A stretch of 64,000 nucleotides of DNA, from assembly GCA_035578175.1 (NCBI GenBank), contig JAQMRL010000016.1, positions 3,597,501-3,661,500 on the forward strand, given 5' to 3'. How positions within the stretch are numbered: the first letter of the stretch is position 1; each line of letters begins with the position of its first letter. The notes under the pieces are model-generated. The model was not told where the DNA came from, searched no databases, and saw nothing but the letters and a program-made list of their open reading frames with translations. Positions 42,976 to 53,620 of this stretch are shown piece by piece. Position numbers and translations under genes: made by a program. The DNA is from Catonia carolina. Taxonomy: Eukaryota > Arthropoda > Insecta > Hemiptera > Achilidae.

Positions 42976-43257
42976 TCACCATAACAGAAGCATGCTTACG
43001 CTATCTATCGGTTTTCATTGGAAATAAATTTTCAGTAGGTGTGGACGCTTACGCTATCTATCGGATTTCATTGGAACTAATTTTTAAATAGTGTGGACGC
43101 TTACGCTATCTATCGGATTTCATTGGAAGTAACCTTACAAAAAGCGTAGCATACACTTGCTAGTTCCAATGTAATCCGATAGATAGCGTAAGCGTCCACA
43201 CCTGTGGTAAAGTTAGTTTCAACGAAATCCAATAGATAGCGTAAGCATGCTTCTGTT
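42976..43257. repeat. Centre of the inverted structure
   Basis: CGCTTACGCTATCTATCGGA-type text occurs three times in plus (about 43000-43110), each followed by TTTCATTGGAA. It then occurs twice in complement (about 43170-43240); a spacer holds CTTGCTAGTTCC. It forms the hinge between the two minisatellite arms, bounded by CACCATAACAGAAGCATGCT and its complement. Confidence 0.9.
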
Positions 43258-44150
43258 ATGGTGAAGGAGGAATACAGACAAAAGGTGGAGGAAGACAAAT
43301 GCACCCCGGTGAAAGAGGAAGACAGCAAGGAGAAGGAGGAAGACAAATAAACCGCAGTGAAGGAGGAAGGCAGAAAGGAGAGGGAGAGAGACAAATAAGC
43401 CGCGGTGAAGGAGGAAGACAGAAAGGAGGGGGGAGACAAATAAACCGCGGTGAAGGAGGAAGACATAAATGAGGGGAGGGAGACAAATTAACCGCGGTGA
43501 AGGAGGAAAACAGCAAGGAGAGGGATTTTTTTTCGGTTTAACGTCCGGCTGTTTTGCAAATTGCTGCTAATGCAGACGGTGAAGGATGAAATGAGTTTTT
43601 GTAACGTATGAAAAATGCCATGCCCGAGTGGGATTCGAACCCAAGACCGCGGGAGGGAGAATTCGAACCCAAGGAGAGGGAGGAAGCCACATAAACCGCG
43701 GTGAAGGAGGAAGACAGAGAGGAGAAGGGGAAGACAAATAAACCGCGGTGAAGGAGGAAGACAGCAAAAAGATGGAGGAAGACAAATAAACCGCGGTGAA
43801 GGAGGAAGACAGCAAGGAGAAGGGGAAGACAGATAAACCGCGGTGCAGGAGGAAGACAGCAAGGAGAGAGAGGTAGACAAATAAATCACGGTGAAGGAGG
43901 AAGACAGCAAGGAGAAGGGGAAGACAAATAAACCGCGGTGAAGGAGGAAGACAGCAAAAAGAGAGAGGAAGACAGATAAACCGCGGTGAAGGAGGAAGAC
44001 AGCAAGGAAAAGGGGAAGATAAATAAACCGCGGTGAAGAAGGAAGACAGAAAGGAGGGAAGGGAGACAAATAAACCATGGTGTAGGAGGAAGACAGAAAG
44101 GAGAGGGAGGAAGACAAATATTTTGCGTTGAAGGAGGAAGACGGAAAGTT
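43258..44150 (-). repeat. 48-bp minisatellite, right array (inverted)
   Basis: Same unit in complement: ACCGCGGTGAAGGAGGAAGA, CAGCAAGGAGAAGGGGAAGA, CAAATAA. About 16 units plus an inserted SINE-A. A 209-codon minus frame is again a by-product of the 48-bp period. Confidence 0.95.
43526..43670 (-). mobile_element. SINE-A, truncated, inside the minisatellite
   Basis: T-run, CGGTTTAACGTCCGGCTG to GGGATTCGAACCCAAGACCG, lacking box A. It is flanked by AAGGAGAGGGA on both sides (43515-43525, 43671-43681). The flank is part of the repeat unit, so a target duplication and neighbouring units cannot be told apart. ATTCGAACCCAA is repeated at the right edge. Confidence 0.88.
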
Positions 44151-44357
44151 ATATTAGTTATATCAAAAATTTGCCGGATAAAAATTATTCAAATAAGTAA
44201 ATTAGATTGTGAATACGAGTTTTTGAAAGAATTGTATTTCAATTTTATTACTAAAAATGTGTTTTTATTACTTTTTTATGCTTTCTTTCTTAACACAATA
44301 CAATATGTTTATAACATATTTTATGTACTTTCTTAACGGGTGGACGTGAAATTGGTA
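44151..44357. other. Unannotated stretch
   Basis: AT-rich, no recognised repeat. Confidence 0.3.
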
Positions 44358-44625
44358 GCAAATGTGAAATTGTCATCTCTGTGACAATATACATAATATA
44401 CGTATATTATTACATAGGTGCGCTGCTAGAGCACTCTGGTGAGAAACCCTCCAAAGTATGGTGTGTAAAATTGTTCAAAACACCTCAATTTCGCATCCAG
44501 TACCAAAATTTATTTTATTTTTTATGTTAAAAAATTTTTATGTTAGAAATTTTTGTTAAAAATATTTTATGTTAGGTTAAAAATAAAATTCTCAAAAAAT
44601 AAATATAGTTGCCCGTAACAATGAA
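44358..44625 (-). repeat. Outer arm (right) of the ~5-kb inverted structure
   Basis: Inverse of 39525-39750: ATCTCTGTGACAATATACAT, AGAGCACTCTGGTGAGAAAC, CCTCCAAAGTATGGTGTG and CTCAAAAAATAAATATAGTT. Contains an extra TTTTTATGTTA-type tandem of about 50 bp (44520-44575). Confidence 0.85.
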
Positions 44626-44631
44626 TGAACA

Positions 44632-44920
44632 GAATCAGCTGTTTAACAGCAAATTTTCGGAGACGAAGGCTCTTGGTTCAAATCCTAGTAAAGGTGGTTA
44701 CTTTTATACGGATTTGAATAATAGACAGTGGTTACCGGTGTACTGTGATAGTTTGGGTTCAATTAACCATACTCTCTCAGGAATGGTCGGCTTGAGTCTG
44801 TACAAGACTACACAGTCTCATTTACACGTCATACACATCATCCTCATCTCATTGGGTCATGGGGTTGCTTATTGTTCTCAATTCAATAGATTGCAACGTA
44901 CACACATTAGGGATTAAAAA
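44632..44920 (+). mobile_element. SINE-B, 5' truncated
   Basis: Starts at AATCAGCTGTTTAACAGC, box B GGTTCAAATCC, ends ACACATTAGGGATT and A-run. Box A lost. Confidence 0.88.
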
Positions 44921-45054
44921 AAATTATGAAAAAATGGACTACCGTAAACAATGAGCTACAAAATATGTGGTCGTATTTTCTATTTATTGACAAGCATAAT
45001 GTCAAATTTAACAAAAACCTTATTAAGTAAGTAATATTAAACCACCAACATTTA

Positions 45055-45860
45055 TATAATGGTGAAAAATCCCTTTCATGAGACACGTCGTCTCATGGCT
45101 TGTGTCAATTTTTAAAAAGGCTCACCTTTGATTTTTGCCAAATGCCATTAGTGATTTCTGTATCTACTCTTTAAGAGGAATCCAATGACACTATTTTTGT
45201 TTACAAAATCCGACTTTAATTTCTTGACTTCCGTTTGAAACGGGAACTTAGAACCCAATGATTTCTGAATCTACTTTTTAAGAATTGATTTTGTTTTATT
45301 CTTAATTTGTGTACGTTGCAATCTGTTGAATTGAGAACAATAAGCAACCCCATGACCCAATGAGATGGGGATGATATCTATGACGAGTAAATGAGGTGTA
45401 GTCTTGTACAGACCCAGGCCGACCATTCCTGAGAGAGTATAGTTAATTAAACCCCAACCATCAAAGTACACCGGTATCCACTGTCTAGTATTCAAATCCG
45501 TATAAAAGTAACTACCTTCACTAGGATTTGAACCAGGAACCTTCGTCTCCAAAAATCAGCTGTTAAACAGCTGAATTTGGTGACGACTTTACCTCTAGTC
45601 TAGACCAACCCGGTGGGTTTAGGAATTGAATGGCTCAATTCTTTGTTTCCAAATTCCGGCTATGATTTATTGACTTCCGATTTTGGGCAACTTCCGGTAA
45701 AAACCGGAACTTTAAACCCAATCCAGGCCTATTAACTTTTTGTGTAGATTACTTTTCCGGAAACCGTTTGTTGGTATCTCTTGTAATTTCTGACATCTGG
45801 ATGTGACGGACGGACTGACAAAGGAAACTGATAGATGACGATTTTAAAACAGTCACCAAT
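45055..45860 (+). repeat. Family J repeat split by SINE-B
   Basis: CCCTTTCATGAGACACGTCG, GTATCTACTCTTTAAGAGGA (empty site for family E), CTTGACTTCCG, then after SINE-B CAACTTCCGGTAAAAACCGG and ACATCTGGATGTGACGGACG. The segment CTGTATCTACTC is partly duplicated next to the SINE (GATTTCTGAATCTAC). Confidence 0.75.
45299..45620 (-). mobile_element. SINE-B copy, full length
   Basis: Minus strand, TTTGTGTACGTTGCAATCTG to CCAACCCGGTGGG. Palindrome with one mismatch. Confidence 0.9.
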
Positions 45861-46080
45861 AATTAGTAGTAGTAGTAGTAGAGTAAAACAAAGGAGAGTG
45901 GGTCTGTTACAATTTTCAATCAATTTAAAAGTATAAACAAAATGATTTTAGTATTAGATTGTCGGAACGTGATTTCTTACCAACTTACAAACTTAGTAAA
46001 TGAGTTTCAACCGTTTATTCATAGCTGTTTACACTTTGGTTATCCTTGTAGAAATCTTACACGACCTATTGTAAATTTAA

Positions 46081-46560
46081 GGGGAGACTGTACCTTGTAT
46101 CACGCCAGTGTTAAATTTGCTATTTTCAGAAAAATTTTCGTAGGACTGGTAAAAGATAGGGAAATGAACCTTTACACACTTAATCGTTTTGTTATAGATT
46201 TTCTCTAGCTACTGACATTTTTTCAATTTAATCTGTTAAAGCAGAAAATTGAAAACAAAATAATGATTAATATAAAACTTTTACAATTTTTTTCTACGAT
46301 TTTTGTATATTAATAATTTTTCGAGCATCTGAGGAAGTCATAAAAGTGCAGGCATGTGTGCATGTACAATGTGATGAATAGCTGGTAAAAATTTCAGCCT
46401 TCTAGATTGAATGGTTTCCGAGAAAAATGTACCTGAATTTTAAAAACAAAATTTACGAGAACAGGCAAAAATAAAAAAGGCACAAATCAAAAACAAAGTG
46501 TACACAAACAAGTAAATTTACCATCAACAGTTGGGTTGGTTAGAAATCTGAACCAACAGA
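46081..46560 (-). mobile_element. Family E element, truncated
   Basis: TTAA at 46077-46080 and then GGGGAGACTGTACCTTGTAT (3' end in complement); homology fades after CATCAACAGTTGGGTTGG at about 46550. The 88-codon plus frame here is shadow. Confidence 0.75.
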
Positions 46561-46919
46561 CATCATAGTGATATCTTTCTTGGTTCCTGAGTTATTTGAT
46601 TCCCCGTAAAAACCCATTTTTCCAACCTCACCATTATATTTGGGGTTGTAATTAATTTTTTGGCTTGGTTGAAATGGTAGATCATTACTAGTAAATTACT
46701 CTTTCATTTAAAATAAATAATGATAAATTATAGCCAGAAGTTTTGATTTTCATTTTCTGGGTTGACTACCCTCTTAATTATTTATTTTAAAGAGCATTGC
46801 TTTTATAACACATTACAAAAAATAACACAAATTATACCGGTTTTGAACGAGAGGTTAAATTTTAGTTGGAAAATTTGTACGTTAAGAAAATTGTTTAAGG
46901 AAATTGGGTTTAAGGGGGT
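46561..46919. other. Unannotated AT-rich stretch
   Basis: No family recognised between two E copies. Confidence 0.3.
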
Positions 46920-46923
46920 TTAA

Positions 46924-47662
46924 GGGGGGTTTGTATCGCGCCAATGATAAAATTTGCTATTTTAAGGTACATTTTTCATAGGATTGGCAATAGATAGGGA
47001 AATGAAACTTTACACACGATAGGTGTCGGGTTTCTTCTCGAGCTACTGACATTTATTTTTTAAATTTAATCTTCGGACCATACCAGTTTTTTTAACGAAT
47101 ATCATAAAATTTTTACAAATAGTTTTCCACGTGTTTTGCGTGGTATTACTAATTTTTGGAGCACCTGAAGAAGTAATAAAAATGTCGGTATTATGTGGCT
47201 ATACAAGATAATTAACTGATCAAAATTTCAGCTTGGTAGGTTTATTGGTTTCTCAGATAAATGTACCTTAGTGTTAAAAATCAAAATTTACGGGAAAAGG
47301 TAAGAAACAAGAAGGCACAAATCAAAAACAATATGTACACAAACAAGTAAATTTCCCATCAGCAGTTTTGTTTAGAAAGCTGAACCAACAGCTGAGGGTA
47401 TTAAAAACCGTGATGCAGATGTTTTAAAAACTAAAATTCTCTTTGCACTAAAACGAGGAGTATAAAATTATGAAAAAATATTCGTTCTGCGTAACATGAT
47501 AATTTTTCTGTGTAAACTTGATTAAACTTAATTTTTTCATAAAAGAAAATATTTTTCTGACGTAATTTAATGTTTTTTCTGGTAGATCTAGGCCTAAACT
47601 ATTGAAAAACATAAAAAACCATAAATCAAAATTTCGAGTTTAAACCATCGTGCAATCTCCCC
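46924..47662 (-). mobile_element. Family E element, complete
   Basis: TTAA (46920-46923), GGGGGGTTTGTATCGCGCC at the left, CATCGTGCAATCTCCCC and TTAA (47663-47666) at the right. 739 bp. The left end lies in a tandem TTTAAGGGGG repeat. Confidence 0.8.
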
Positions 47663-47734
47663 TTAAGTGAGGAAAGTGTCAGTCACAACAAAGTATATCA
47701 ATTGAAAGGCAACATGTGGTTAACACACTGTGCA

Positions 47735-47835
47735 ATTGCACGGTAATAAAATATAGTGTCTCCCTGTTGAGGTTGGCAGCACTGACAGATTTCTCTTTTA
47801 TTCCTCACAGCCCCTCCATACGTAAAAGACGTACT
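47735..47835 (+). repeat. Family G fragment
   Basis: Complement of the G end region: CCCTGTTGAGGTTGGCAGCA, CTGACAGATTTC, CTCACAGCCC and CCATACG. Confidence 0.6.
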
Positions 47836-48042
47836 GGAACGTTCATCAGAAAGTTCGATCGGCTTTCCAGAATTTATTTATTGGTTATGATTATCTATAT
47901 ATAGTATTTGACATTTCATCTTTACCATAATCTTCTTTAAGCCGAAGGTGAACTTGCTTCATTCCTATTTAAGTTATGAGCACTAAAAATGAAACCAGTT
48001 TTTAGTACGACTATATTAAAAATAAATAAATAAATATCACGG

Positions 48043-48215
48043 TCGCCTCCATAGCGTAGTGGTTAGCGGATTGGCCTACAACGCGGAGATCCTGGGTTTG
48101 GTTCCCGGCCAGGATCTGGAAATTTTCAAAAGTCAAATCCCAAAGTTAATGTTGTTACATAAATAACTGTTGTCACTTATGACCAAGCAGTTGATGTGAC
48201 TTTAAATAAATTAAT
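48043..48215 (+). mobile_element. SINE-D copy
   Basis: GCCTCCATAGCGTAGTGGTT (box A), GATCCTGGGTTTGGTTCCCG (box B variant), tail GACCAAGCAGTTGATGTGAC and TTTAAATAAATT. Confidence 0.82.
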
Positions 48216-48345
48216 TTAAATAAAAAAATATCACATTTTTCTCTCGTATAAGAAAATTGTCAATTGATCATTTACTGTGCGTGGCTTATTGCTTACCTTC
48301 GCCGCGAGTCAGCAGTTTGACAGCTGATTTTCAAAGACAAAGGAT

Positions 48346-48488
48346 TTTTTTTTTTTGTTTAACGTCCGACTGTTCTGCAATTTTACTGCTAATGCAGATG
48401 ATGAAGGATGAAATGATTTTTGTGAAGTATGAAAATATGCCGTGCCTGAATCGCATTCGAACCCAAGACCGCATGATGAGAGGCGAGC
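48346..48488 (-). mobile_element. SINE-A, 5' truncated, in SINE-B
   Basis: T-run, GTTTAACGTCCGACTGTTC to GATGAGAGGCGAGC. Target duplication ACAAAGGAT at 48337-48345 and 48489-48497. Confidence 0.92.
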
Positions 48489-48605
48489 ACAAAGGATTCG
48501 TGGTTCAAACCCTAGTAAAGGTTTTTACTTTTAAACGGATTTAATACTAGACTGAAGATTACTAGTGTACTTTGATGGTTGGGGTTCAATTAACCATACT
48601 GGAAC

Positions 48606-49613
48606 TTTTTACTGCTACTTACTACTATTACTATTTACTACTATTACTACTACTATTTACTACTATTACTACTACTATTTACTACTATTACTATTTACTA
48701 CTATTTACTACTATTACTACTACTATTTACTACTATTACTATTTACTACTATTTACTACTATTACTACTACTATTTACTACTATTACTATTTACTACTAT
48801 TTACTACTATTACTACTACTATTTACTACTATTACTATTTACTACTATTACTATTTACTACTATTACTATTTACTACTATTTACTACTATTACTATTTAC
48901 TACTATTACTATTTACTACTATTACTACTACTATTTACTACTATTACTATTTACTACTATTACTATTTACTACTATTACTACTACTATTTACTACTATTA
49001 CTACTACTATTTATTACTATTATTACTACTATTTACTACTATTACTACTACTATTTACTACTATTACTATTTACTACTATTACTATTTACTACTATTTAC
49101 TACTATTACTGCTACTATTTACTACTATTACTATTTACTACTATTTACTACTATTACTATTTACTACTATTACTATTTACTACTATTACTACTACTATTT
49201 ACTACTATTACTATTTACTACTATTACTATTTACTACTATTACTACTACTATTTACTACTATTACTACTACTATTTACTACTATTATTACTACTATTTAC
49301 TACTATTACTACTACTATTTACTACTATTACTATTTACTACTATTACTATTTACTACTATTTACTACTATTACTGCTACTATTTACTACTATTACTATTT
49401 ACTATTATTACTACTACTATTTACTACTATTACTACTACTATTTACTACTATTACTATTTACTACTATTTACTACTATTACTACTACTATTTACTACTAA
49501 TACTATTTACTACTATTTACTACTATTACTACTTACTACTATTTACTACTATTACTACTACTATTTACTACTATTACTATTGTTTACAAATACTTTTATT
49601 TACTATTACTATT
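48606..49613 (+). repeat. TTTACTACTA / TTACTA satellite, ~1 kb
   Basis: Irregular mix of TTTACTACTA, TTACTA and CTA units; resumes briefly at 49993-50030 after family R. Two frames of more than 300 codons (Tyr/Leu/Thr) exist only because the repeat lacks stops. Confidence 0.97.
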
Positions 49614-49614
49614 A

Positions 49615-49992
49615 CAAATTATTTACACTCAATCTGTTAGTTGCAGGGCTAAAATAAATAGTTTTGTTTCTTATCACATGGTCAGCCAATTAAATGACTG
49701 TCCATTTAAAAACAGAAGAGGTAGAGGTGTATTGTGACGCTAATCAGAGTTAACTCCTCTGAAAGTAATGGATTTCATTACACAGCCAGACCCTGTGGTG
49801 AATGAAGTAAAGATGTCATTTGCAGAGTGGAATATATGTGCTTTTGAGTGGGCCCGGCTTGATAATAAACGTGTTTTTTCTACTCAGTGAGTTGTGGCAC
49901 TGGTAAACCACCTTACTCCTCGTTTTACTTAGTAAAACCTCTACACGTTCAAATTAGCCTTTCTGCTGATGAACTTAACAACAACAACATTA
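49615..49992 (+). mobile_element. Family R retroposon inside the satellite
   Basis: ACAAATTATTTACACTCAAT (first ~30 bp missing) to GATGAACTTAACAACAACAA, followed again by ATTACTATTAC satellite. Confidence 0.88.
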
Positions 49993-50189
49993 CTATTACT
50001 ATTACTACTATTTACTACTATTTACTAATGGAATTATTTTCATACTCTCTCACTCTGTAGAAGACTACACAGTCTCATTTACACGTCATACACATTATCC
50101 TCATCTCATTGGGTGATGGAGTTGCTTATTGTTCTCAATTGAACAGATTGCAACGTACACACATTAGGGATTAGAAAAAATATAATACA

Positions 50190-50258
50190 GTAGGTTATAT
50201 TTTTAATTATTAACATTGATAAAATAAAGTCGTGTGAGTGTTTCGCGCCAGATTTTTT
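50190..50258 (+). repeat. ACT-family 3'-end fragment
   Basis: GTTATATTTTTAATTATTAA, CATTGATAAAATAAAGTCGT and GTGAGTGTTTCGCGCCAGAT: the terminal ~70 bp only. Confidence 0.65.
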
Positions 50259-50289
50259 TCAGTAGCAATAATAGGTATACAAATAATAA

Positions 50290-51228
50290 TCTTCTCTTCT
50301 TTGAGTGCCTATCCGCTACGGATGTGGGCTACCATCATGGCTATTTTGACTTTATCCGCTGCCAACCGGAACAATTGCACGGAGCTCCTACCAAACCAGG
50401 TTCGCATCGCAAGTTCCCAAGCCAGCATATTCTTCTCCTATTGGGCTTCCTCTTGCTATCTATCTTTCCCTGCAGGATGCGTTGTAACAGTTCATAACGT
50501 TGCGAATCCCTCATGATATGACCCAAATATTGCAGCTTCCTTCCTTTCACAATATTAACAAGTTCTGTAGTTTTCTTCATTCTTTGCAAAACTTCAACGT
50601 TGGTCACTTTATGGGTCCATGGTATTTTCAGAATCCTTCTGTAGAGCCAGAGTTCGAAGGCTTCTAGTCGGTTGGTGGTTTCTTTTGTTAGGGTCCAGGA
50701 CTCCACTCCATACAGCAAGACAGAAAAAACATAGCACCTCAGAAGTCTCAGTTTGGTCTTCAAAGTAAGATCATGACTTTTGAAAGCCGCACCCATAGAG
50801 CTAAAGATGTTCCTCGTATTCCTGTTCCGAGGTATTCGTACTTAGAGACTCTTACAATTCTTTCTTGATTTATATACAGGTTAGCACCCCTAATTTGTTT
50901 TTTGCTAACTACCATGAATTTAGTTTTGGAGGTGTTTATGTCAAGTCCATATATGCTGCTTGTTTCTTGGATTCTGTTGATGAGCGTCTGCAGTCCTTCT
51001 ATTGAATCCGCAAAAACAATTGTATCATCCGCATACCGCAGGTTGTTAAGCCTGAGTCCATTAACTAAAATGCCCTCCTCTAAGTTTTGTAGAGCCTCTC
51101 GAAAAATGTGTTCGGAGTACAGGTTGAATAATATTGGTGATAATATGCACCCCTGTCTAACCCCTCGCAGGATTTCCACTTCATCTGTATGCTTGCCATC
51201 AACCCTCAATATGGCCAATAACAAATAA
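50290..51228 (-). pseudogene. RTE-like reverse transcriptase, C-terminal half, frameshifted
   Basis: Minus strand in two frames. 51224-50760: RVDGKHTDEVEILRGVRQGC, ILSPILFNLYSEHIFREALQ, then NNLRYADDTIVFADSIEGLQ and INTSKTKFMVVSKKQIRGAN. GVRQGCILSP and YADD are core polymerase motifs. About 50840 the frame breaks (KYEYLGTGIRGT..) and 50796-50341 continues SHDLTLKTKLRLLRCYVFSV, LLYGVESWTLTKETTNRLEA, YRRILKIPWTHKVTNVEVLQ and LGHIMRDSQRYELLQRIL. It lacks the endonuclease and first polymerase motifs. The right edge is an (AAT)n-type run at 51229-51255. It is a longer relative of 30640-31352. Confidence 0.88.
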
Positions 51229-51255
51229 TAATAATAATTATTATTATTATTACTT

Positions 51256-51321
51256 TATTTTGACTTCAAGGAGTCACGAGTGATGAATATATTACGTTAA
51301 AATTTAATTTAATTTAATATA
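51256..51321. other. Short unannotated spacer
   Basis: TTTATTTTGACTTCAAGG-type sequence with TTTAATTTAATT runs; nothing recognised. Confidence 0.3.
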
Positions 51322-51545
51322 TGGCCTCCGGGCCAGCCCAGTCAGTCAGCTGGTAGAAAGTCACTATTATTTGTTAAGTAACACCGGTTGGGTAAGCGAC
51401 TTTGTATGGTGACCAGTTGAGAGCCGTTCATGAACAAACTCTACTGGGGGTCCCTGTTCAAACTCATGCCTTATTCACGTCAAAAATACAGCAATCTAAT
51501 TGGGTGGTTGTCAATAAAGCACAGTTCCCGATAACAAATAAAAGA
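51322..51545 (-). repeat. Family H repeat, second copy
   Basis: ATGGCCTCCGGGCCAGCCCA, GTCAGTCAGCTGGTAGAAAG, TTGTTAAGTAACACCGG, CTCTACTGGGGGTCC; complement of 36895-37147. The 80-codon plus frame is not supported. Confidence 0.75.
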
Positions 51546-51582
51546 AAGAAGAATAAAATATTTTTTTTATTTTTTTTTATTC

Positions 51583-51898
51583 CTAATTTGTGTACGTTGC
51601 AATGTGTTGAATTCAGAACAATAAGCAACCACATGACCCAATGAGATGAGGATGATATGTATGACGTGTAAATGAGGTGTAGTCTTGTACAGACCCAGGT
51701 CGACCACTCATGAGAGAGTATGGTTAATTGAACCCCAACCATCAAAGTACACCGGTAACCACTGTCTAGTATTCAAATCCGTATATACTAGGATTTGAAC
51801 CAGGAACCTTCGTCTCCGAAAATCAGCTGTTAAACAGCTGATTTTGGCGACGACTTTACCTCTAGACCAACCCGGTGGGTTAGTCTAGAGGTAAATCG
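51583..51898 (-). mobile_element. SINE-B copy with inverted head fragment
   Basis: Minus strand, TTTGTGTACGTTGCAATGTG to CTCTAGACCAACCCGGTGGG. The palindrome is one base from perfect. Directly followed by TTAGTCTAGAGGTAAAT, a plus-strand head, so two SINE-B heads meet head to head. Confidence 0.9.
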
Positions 51899-51944
51899 TT
51901 TTAACACTAAAAATATTCAAAATAGTTTTTTTAGTTTACTTTTT

Positions 51945-52107
51945 ACTTTCTCTTGCCTATATGAATATATAGGAAGGAAAGTATTGTTTTCATGTCGATT
52001 TTTCGAAATCGAGTTTTCACCGGATCTATACGTTTTCAGACCCCCTGAACCCAAAAAACATGTTTTTAGCGATTGGTCTGTGTGTGTGTGTGTGTCTGTG
52101 TGTGTGT

Positions 52108-52160
<53 letters not shown>

Positions 52161-52957
52161 TGTGTGTGAACAGAATATCTCAAGAACGGAACATCGTACG
52201 AACTTGAAACTTGAAACTTAAGTTACATACCACTACCGGACGCGACACGAACATTTTCATCAAAATCGGTCAACCGGAAGTAGTAGTAACTTAGTTTATT
52301 CGTATAATTTTTCAGTTTTTTGCGATTTTCTCAAAAACTGGTCCTACGATTTTTTTTAAAATCGCCTATTTTACTCAATTTTTGATTCTCTACAAGATAG
52401 GGTAGGCGCCATGTTTGCTGAAATTCTCGGTGAGGCTGTTTTCACGTAAAAACGTTGTTTTTTTAAGATTACGGCTTTAATATAAATTTTAGCGCAAAAA
52501 CTTATATAATAAAAGTTGTAGAGAATTTAAAAACCTACAACTTCTGTTTCAAACATTTTTTTGTATGACGCTTAGTTTAGCAGTAATTAGCGATTTTCTG
52601 ATTTTTTCTCACGAAAACGTGTGAAAAATCGATTTTTTAAAGATTTTGGCCTTAGTATGCATTTTACGACAAAAGTGTATATAACCAAATTTATAAAAAA
52701 TTAAAAGATCTACAACTTTTATTAAGAGCATTTTTCTCTAAAGAGCCTAGTTTAGAGAGAAAGAGTGATTTTCCGTATTTTTAAACCAAACTGAGTTTGA
52801 ATTTCATTTTGCGTGTTTCACTCATGATTGAAATATGGTTATATTTTTGAGATTAGTTGTTTGTTTATTTCTAATGTTTTATTACTAATGTTAGGTTTAT
52901 TGTTAATTATTTATATTGGCAAGAGAAAGTTGTGTGAGTGTTTCACACCAGATTTTT
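51945..52957 (+). mobile_element. ACT-family element, full length, with flanking repeat
   Basis: ACTTTCTCTTGCC to GGCAAGAGAAAGT and hairpin GTGTGAGTGTTTCACACC. TTTTTTAGTTTACTTTTT (18 bp) lies on both sides. Internal (TG)n with TCTG interruptions (52078-52168). Confidence 0.9.
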
Positions 52958-52964
52958 TAGTTTA

Positions 52965-53104
52965 CTTTTTAAAATTGCATCGACAGCTTGGTCATTAGCA
53001 ACTACTGTGGGTTTTGGTACCTTAATGGAACTTAGCCGGGAATCGAACCTGGGACCTTATGCTTTGCAAGTTAGTGCGCTAGTCACTACGCCACAGAGGC
53101 AATT
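52965..53104 (-). mobile_element. SINE-D copy inside the piggyBac-like element
   Basis: Minus strand: GACAGCTTGGTCATTAGCAA tail, box B complement GGGAATCGAACCTGG, box A complement CACTACGCCACAGAGGC. No SINE-A insertion here, unlike the copy at 18417. Confidence 0.82.
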
Positions 53105-53274
53105 TCAAAATATATTATTCCATTAATTTTGTTTAAAAGTTTTTTCTGGAAATTTTCGGTTATACGAACGTTAGCACTTTATGTACAACTACTGATGTCC
53201 GGTAAACCGGATGTTTCCACTACGTAAAATACATCGAAGTCCTGTTTTCCGGACGTTGGTACTGAAAGGGTTAA

Positions 53275-53613
53275 AATATGTTTATTTTGGTTATTTGGTA
53301 ATACATTGTGCGATCGTAATAACTTTTTTCACATCTTAATATTACATAGTCACGAGAAAAATGCAAAAAAGTAAAATAAAAAAACAACAGTTTTGACCTT
53401 GCAGAAAATAATGTATTACAGTGTGATTATTACAATTTTTTGTAGGTTATCTTCACGTTGTTTTCAAGAAGGCAAGGTTTTTGTATCTTGTGTACACAAC
53501 GCAAATATTACATTACGCTAAATTACACGAAACACTAAACATTTATTACCTGAAACAACAACTACTATTATTTTAACAAACAACTGCGTCCGTACTTCGC
53601 AGCGGATTACTGC
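53275..53613. other. Unannotated stretch with a family K-like end
   Basis: Mostly unrecognised. 53585-53615 (GTCCGTACTTCGCAGCGG, ATTACTGCTAGC) resembles a family K end in complement. Confidence 0.3.
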
Positions 53614-53620
53614 TAGCATC

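Larger units (their letters stand above)
48297..50180 (+). mobile_element. SINE-B exploded by a satellite and two insertions
   Basis: Head part from the palindrome (CAGCTGATTTTC at 48320), SINE-A insertion, box B GGTTCAAACCC, then GGTTGGGGTTCAATTAACCA and TACT at about 48600. The SINE resumes at about 50041 with CATACTCTCTCACTCTGTAG and ends ACACATTAGGGATTAG at about 50175. Between lies 1.4 kb of TTTACTACTA satellite with a family R insertion. Confidence 0.85.
51899..53274 (-). mobile_element. piggyBac-like element with SINE-D, split by an ACT element
   Basis: Right end GGACGTTGGTACTGAAAGGG then TTAA (53271-53274), as at 18981-18999. The left part AACACTAAAAATATTCAAAA (51903) matches 18768-18800 in complement. 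ACT element at 51945-52957, SINE-D at 52965-53104. The other TTAA end is not seen. Confidence 0.75.

Noticed and set aside
42287..44117. Long frames of 100-209 codons reading like FLLHRGLFVFLP
   Set aside because: By-product of a 48-bp (16-codon) minisatellite; open in several frames and on both arms of an inverted repeat.
44609..44917. Recurring ~90-codon frame (YFYTDLNTRQWLPVYFDGWG, VIHIILISLGHGVAYC) in many SINE-B copies
   Set aside because: It looks conserved only because the SINE consensus lacks stops in that frame; copies carry indels and it includes the tRNA-like head. No evidence of translation.
45942..46208. 88-codon frame beginning MILVLDCRNVISYQLTNLVN
   Set aside because: Its second half lies in family E complement and no domain is recognisable.
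48565..49657. Two frames of 311 and 361 codons rich in Tyr/Leu/Thr
   Set aside because: They lie wholly in the TTTACTACTA satellite, which contains no stop in these frames; no start context, domain or homology.
50234..50516. Plus-strand frames of 87 and 92 codons
   Set aside because: They are antisense shadows of the reverse transcriptase remnant on the minus strand.
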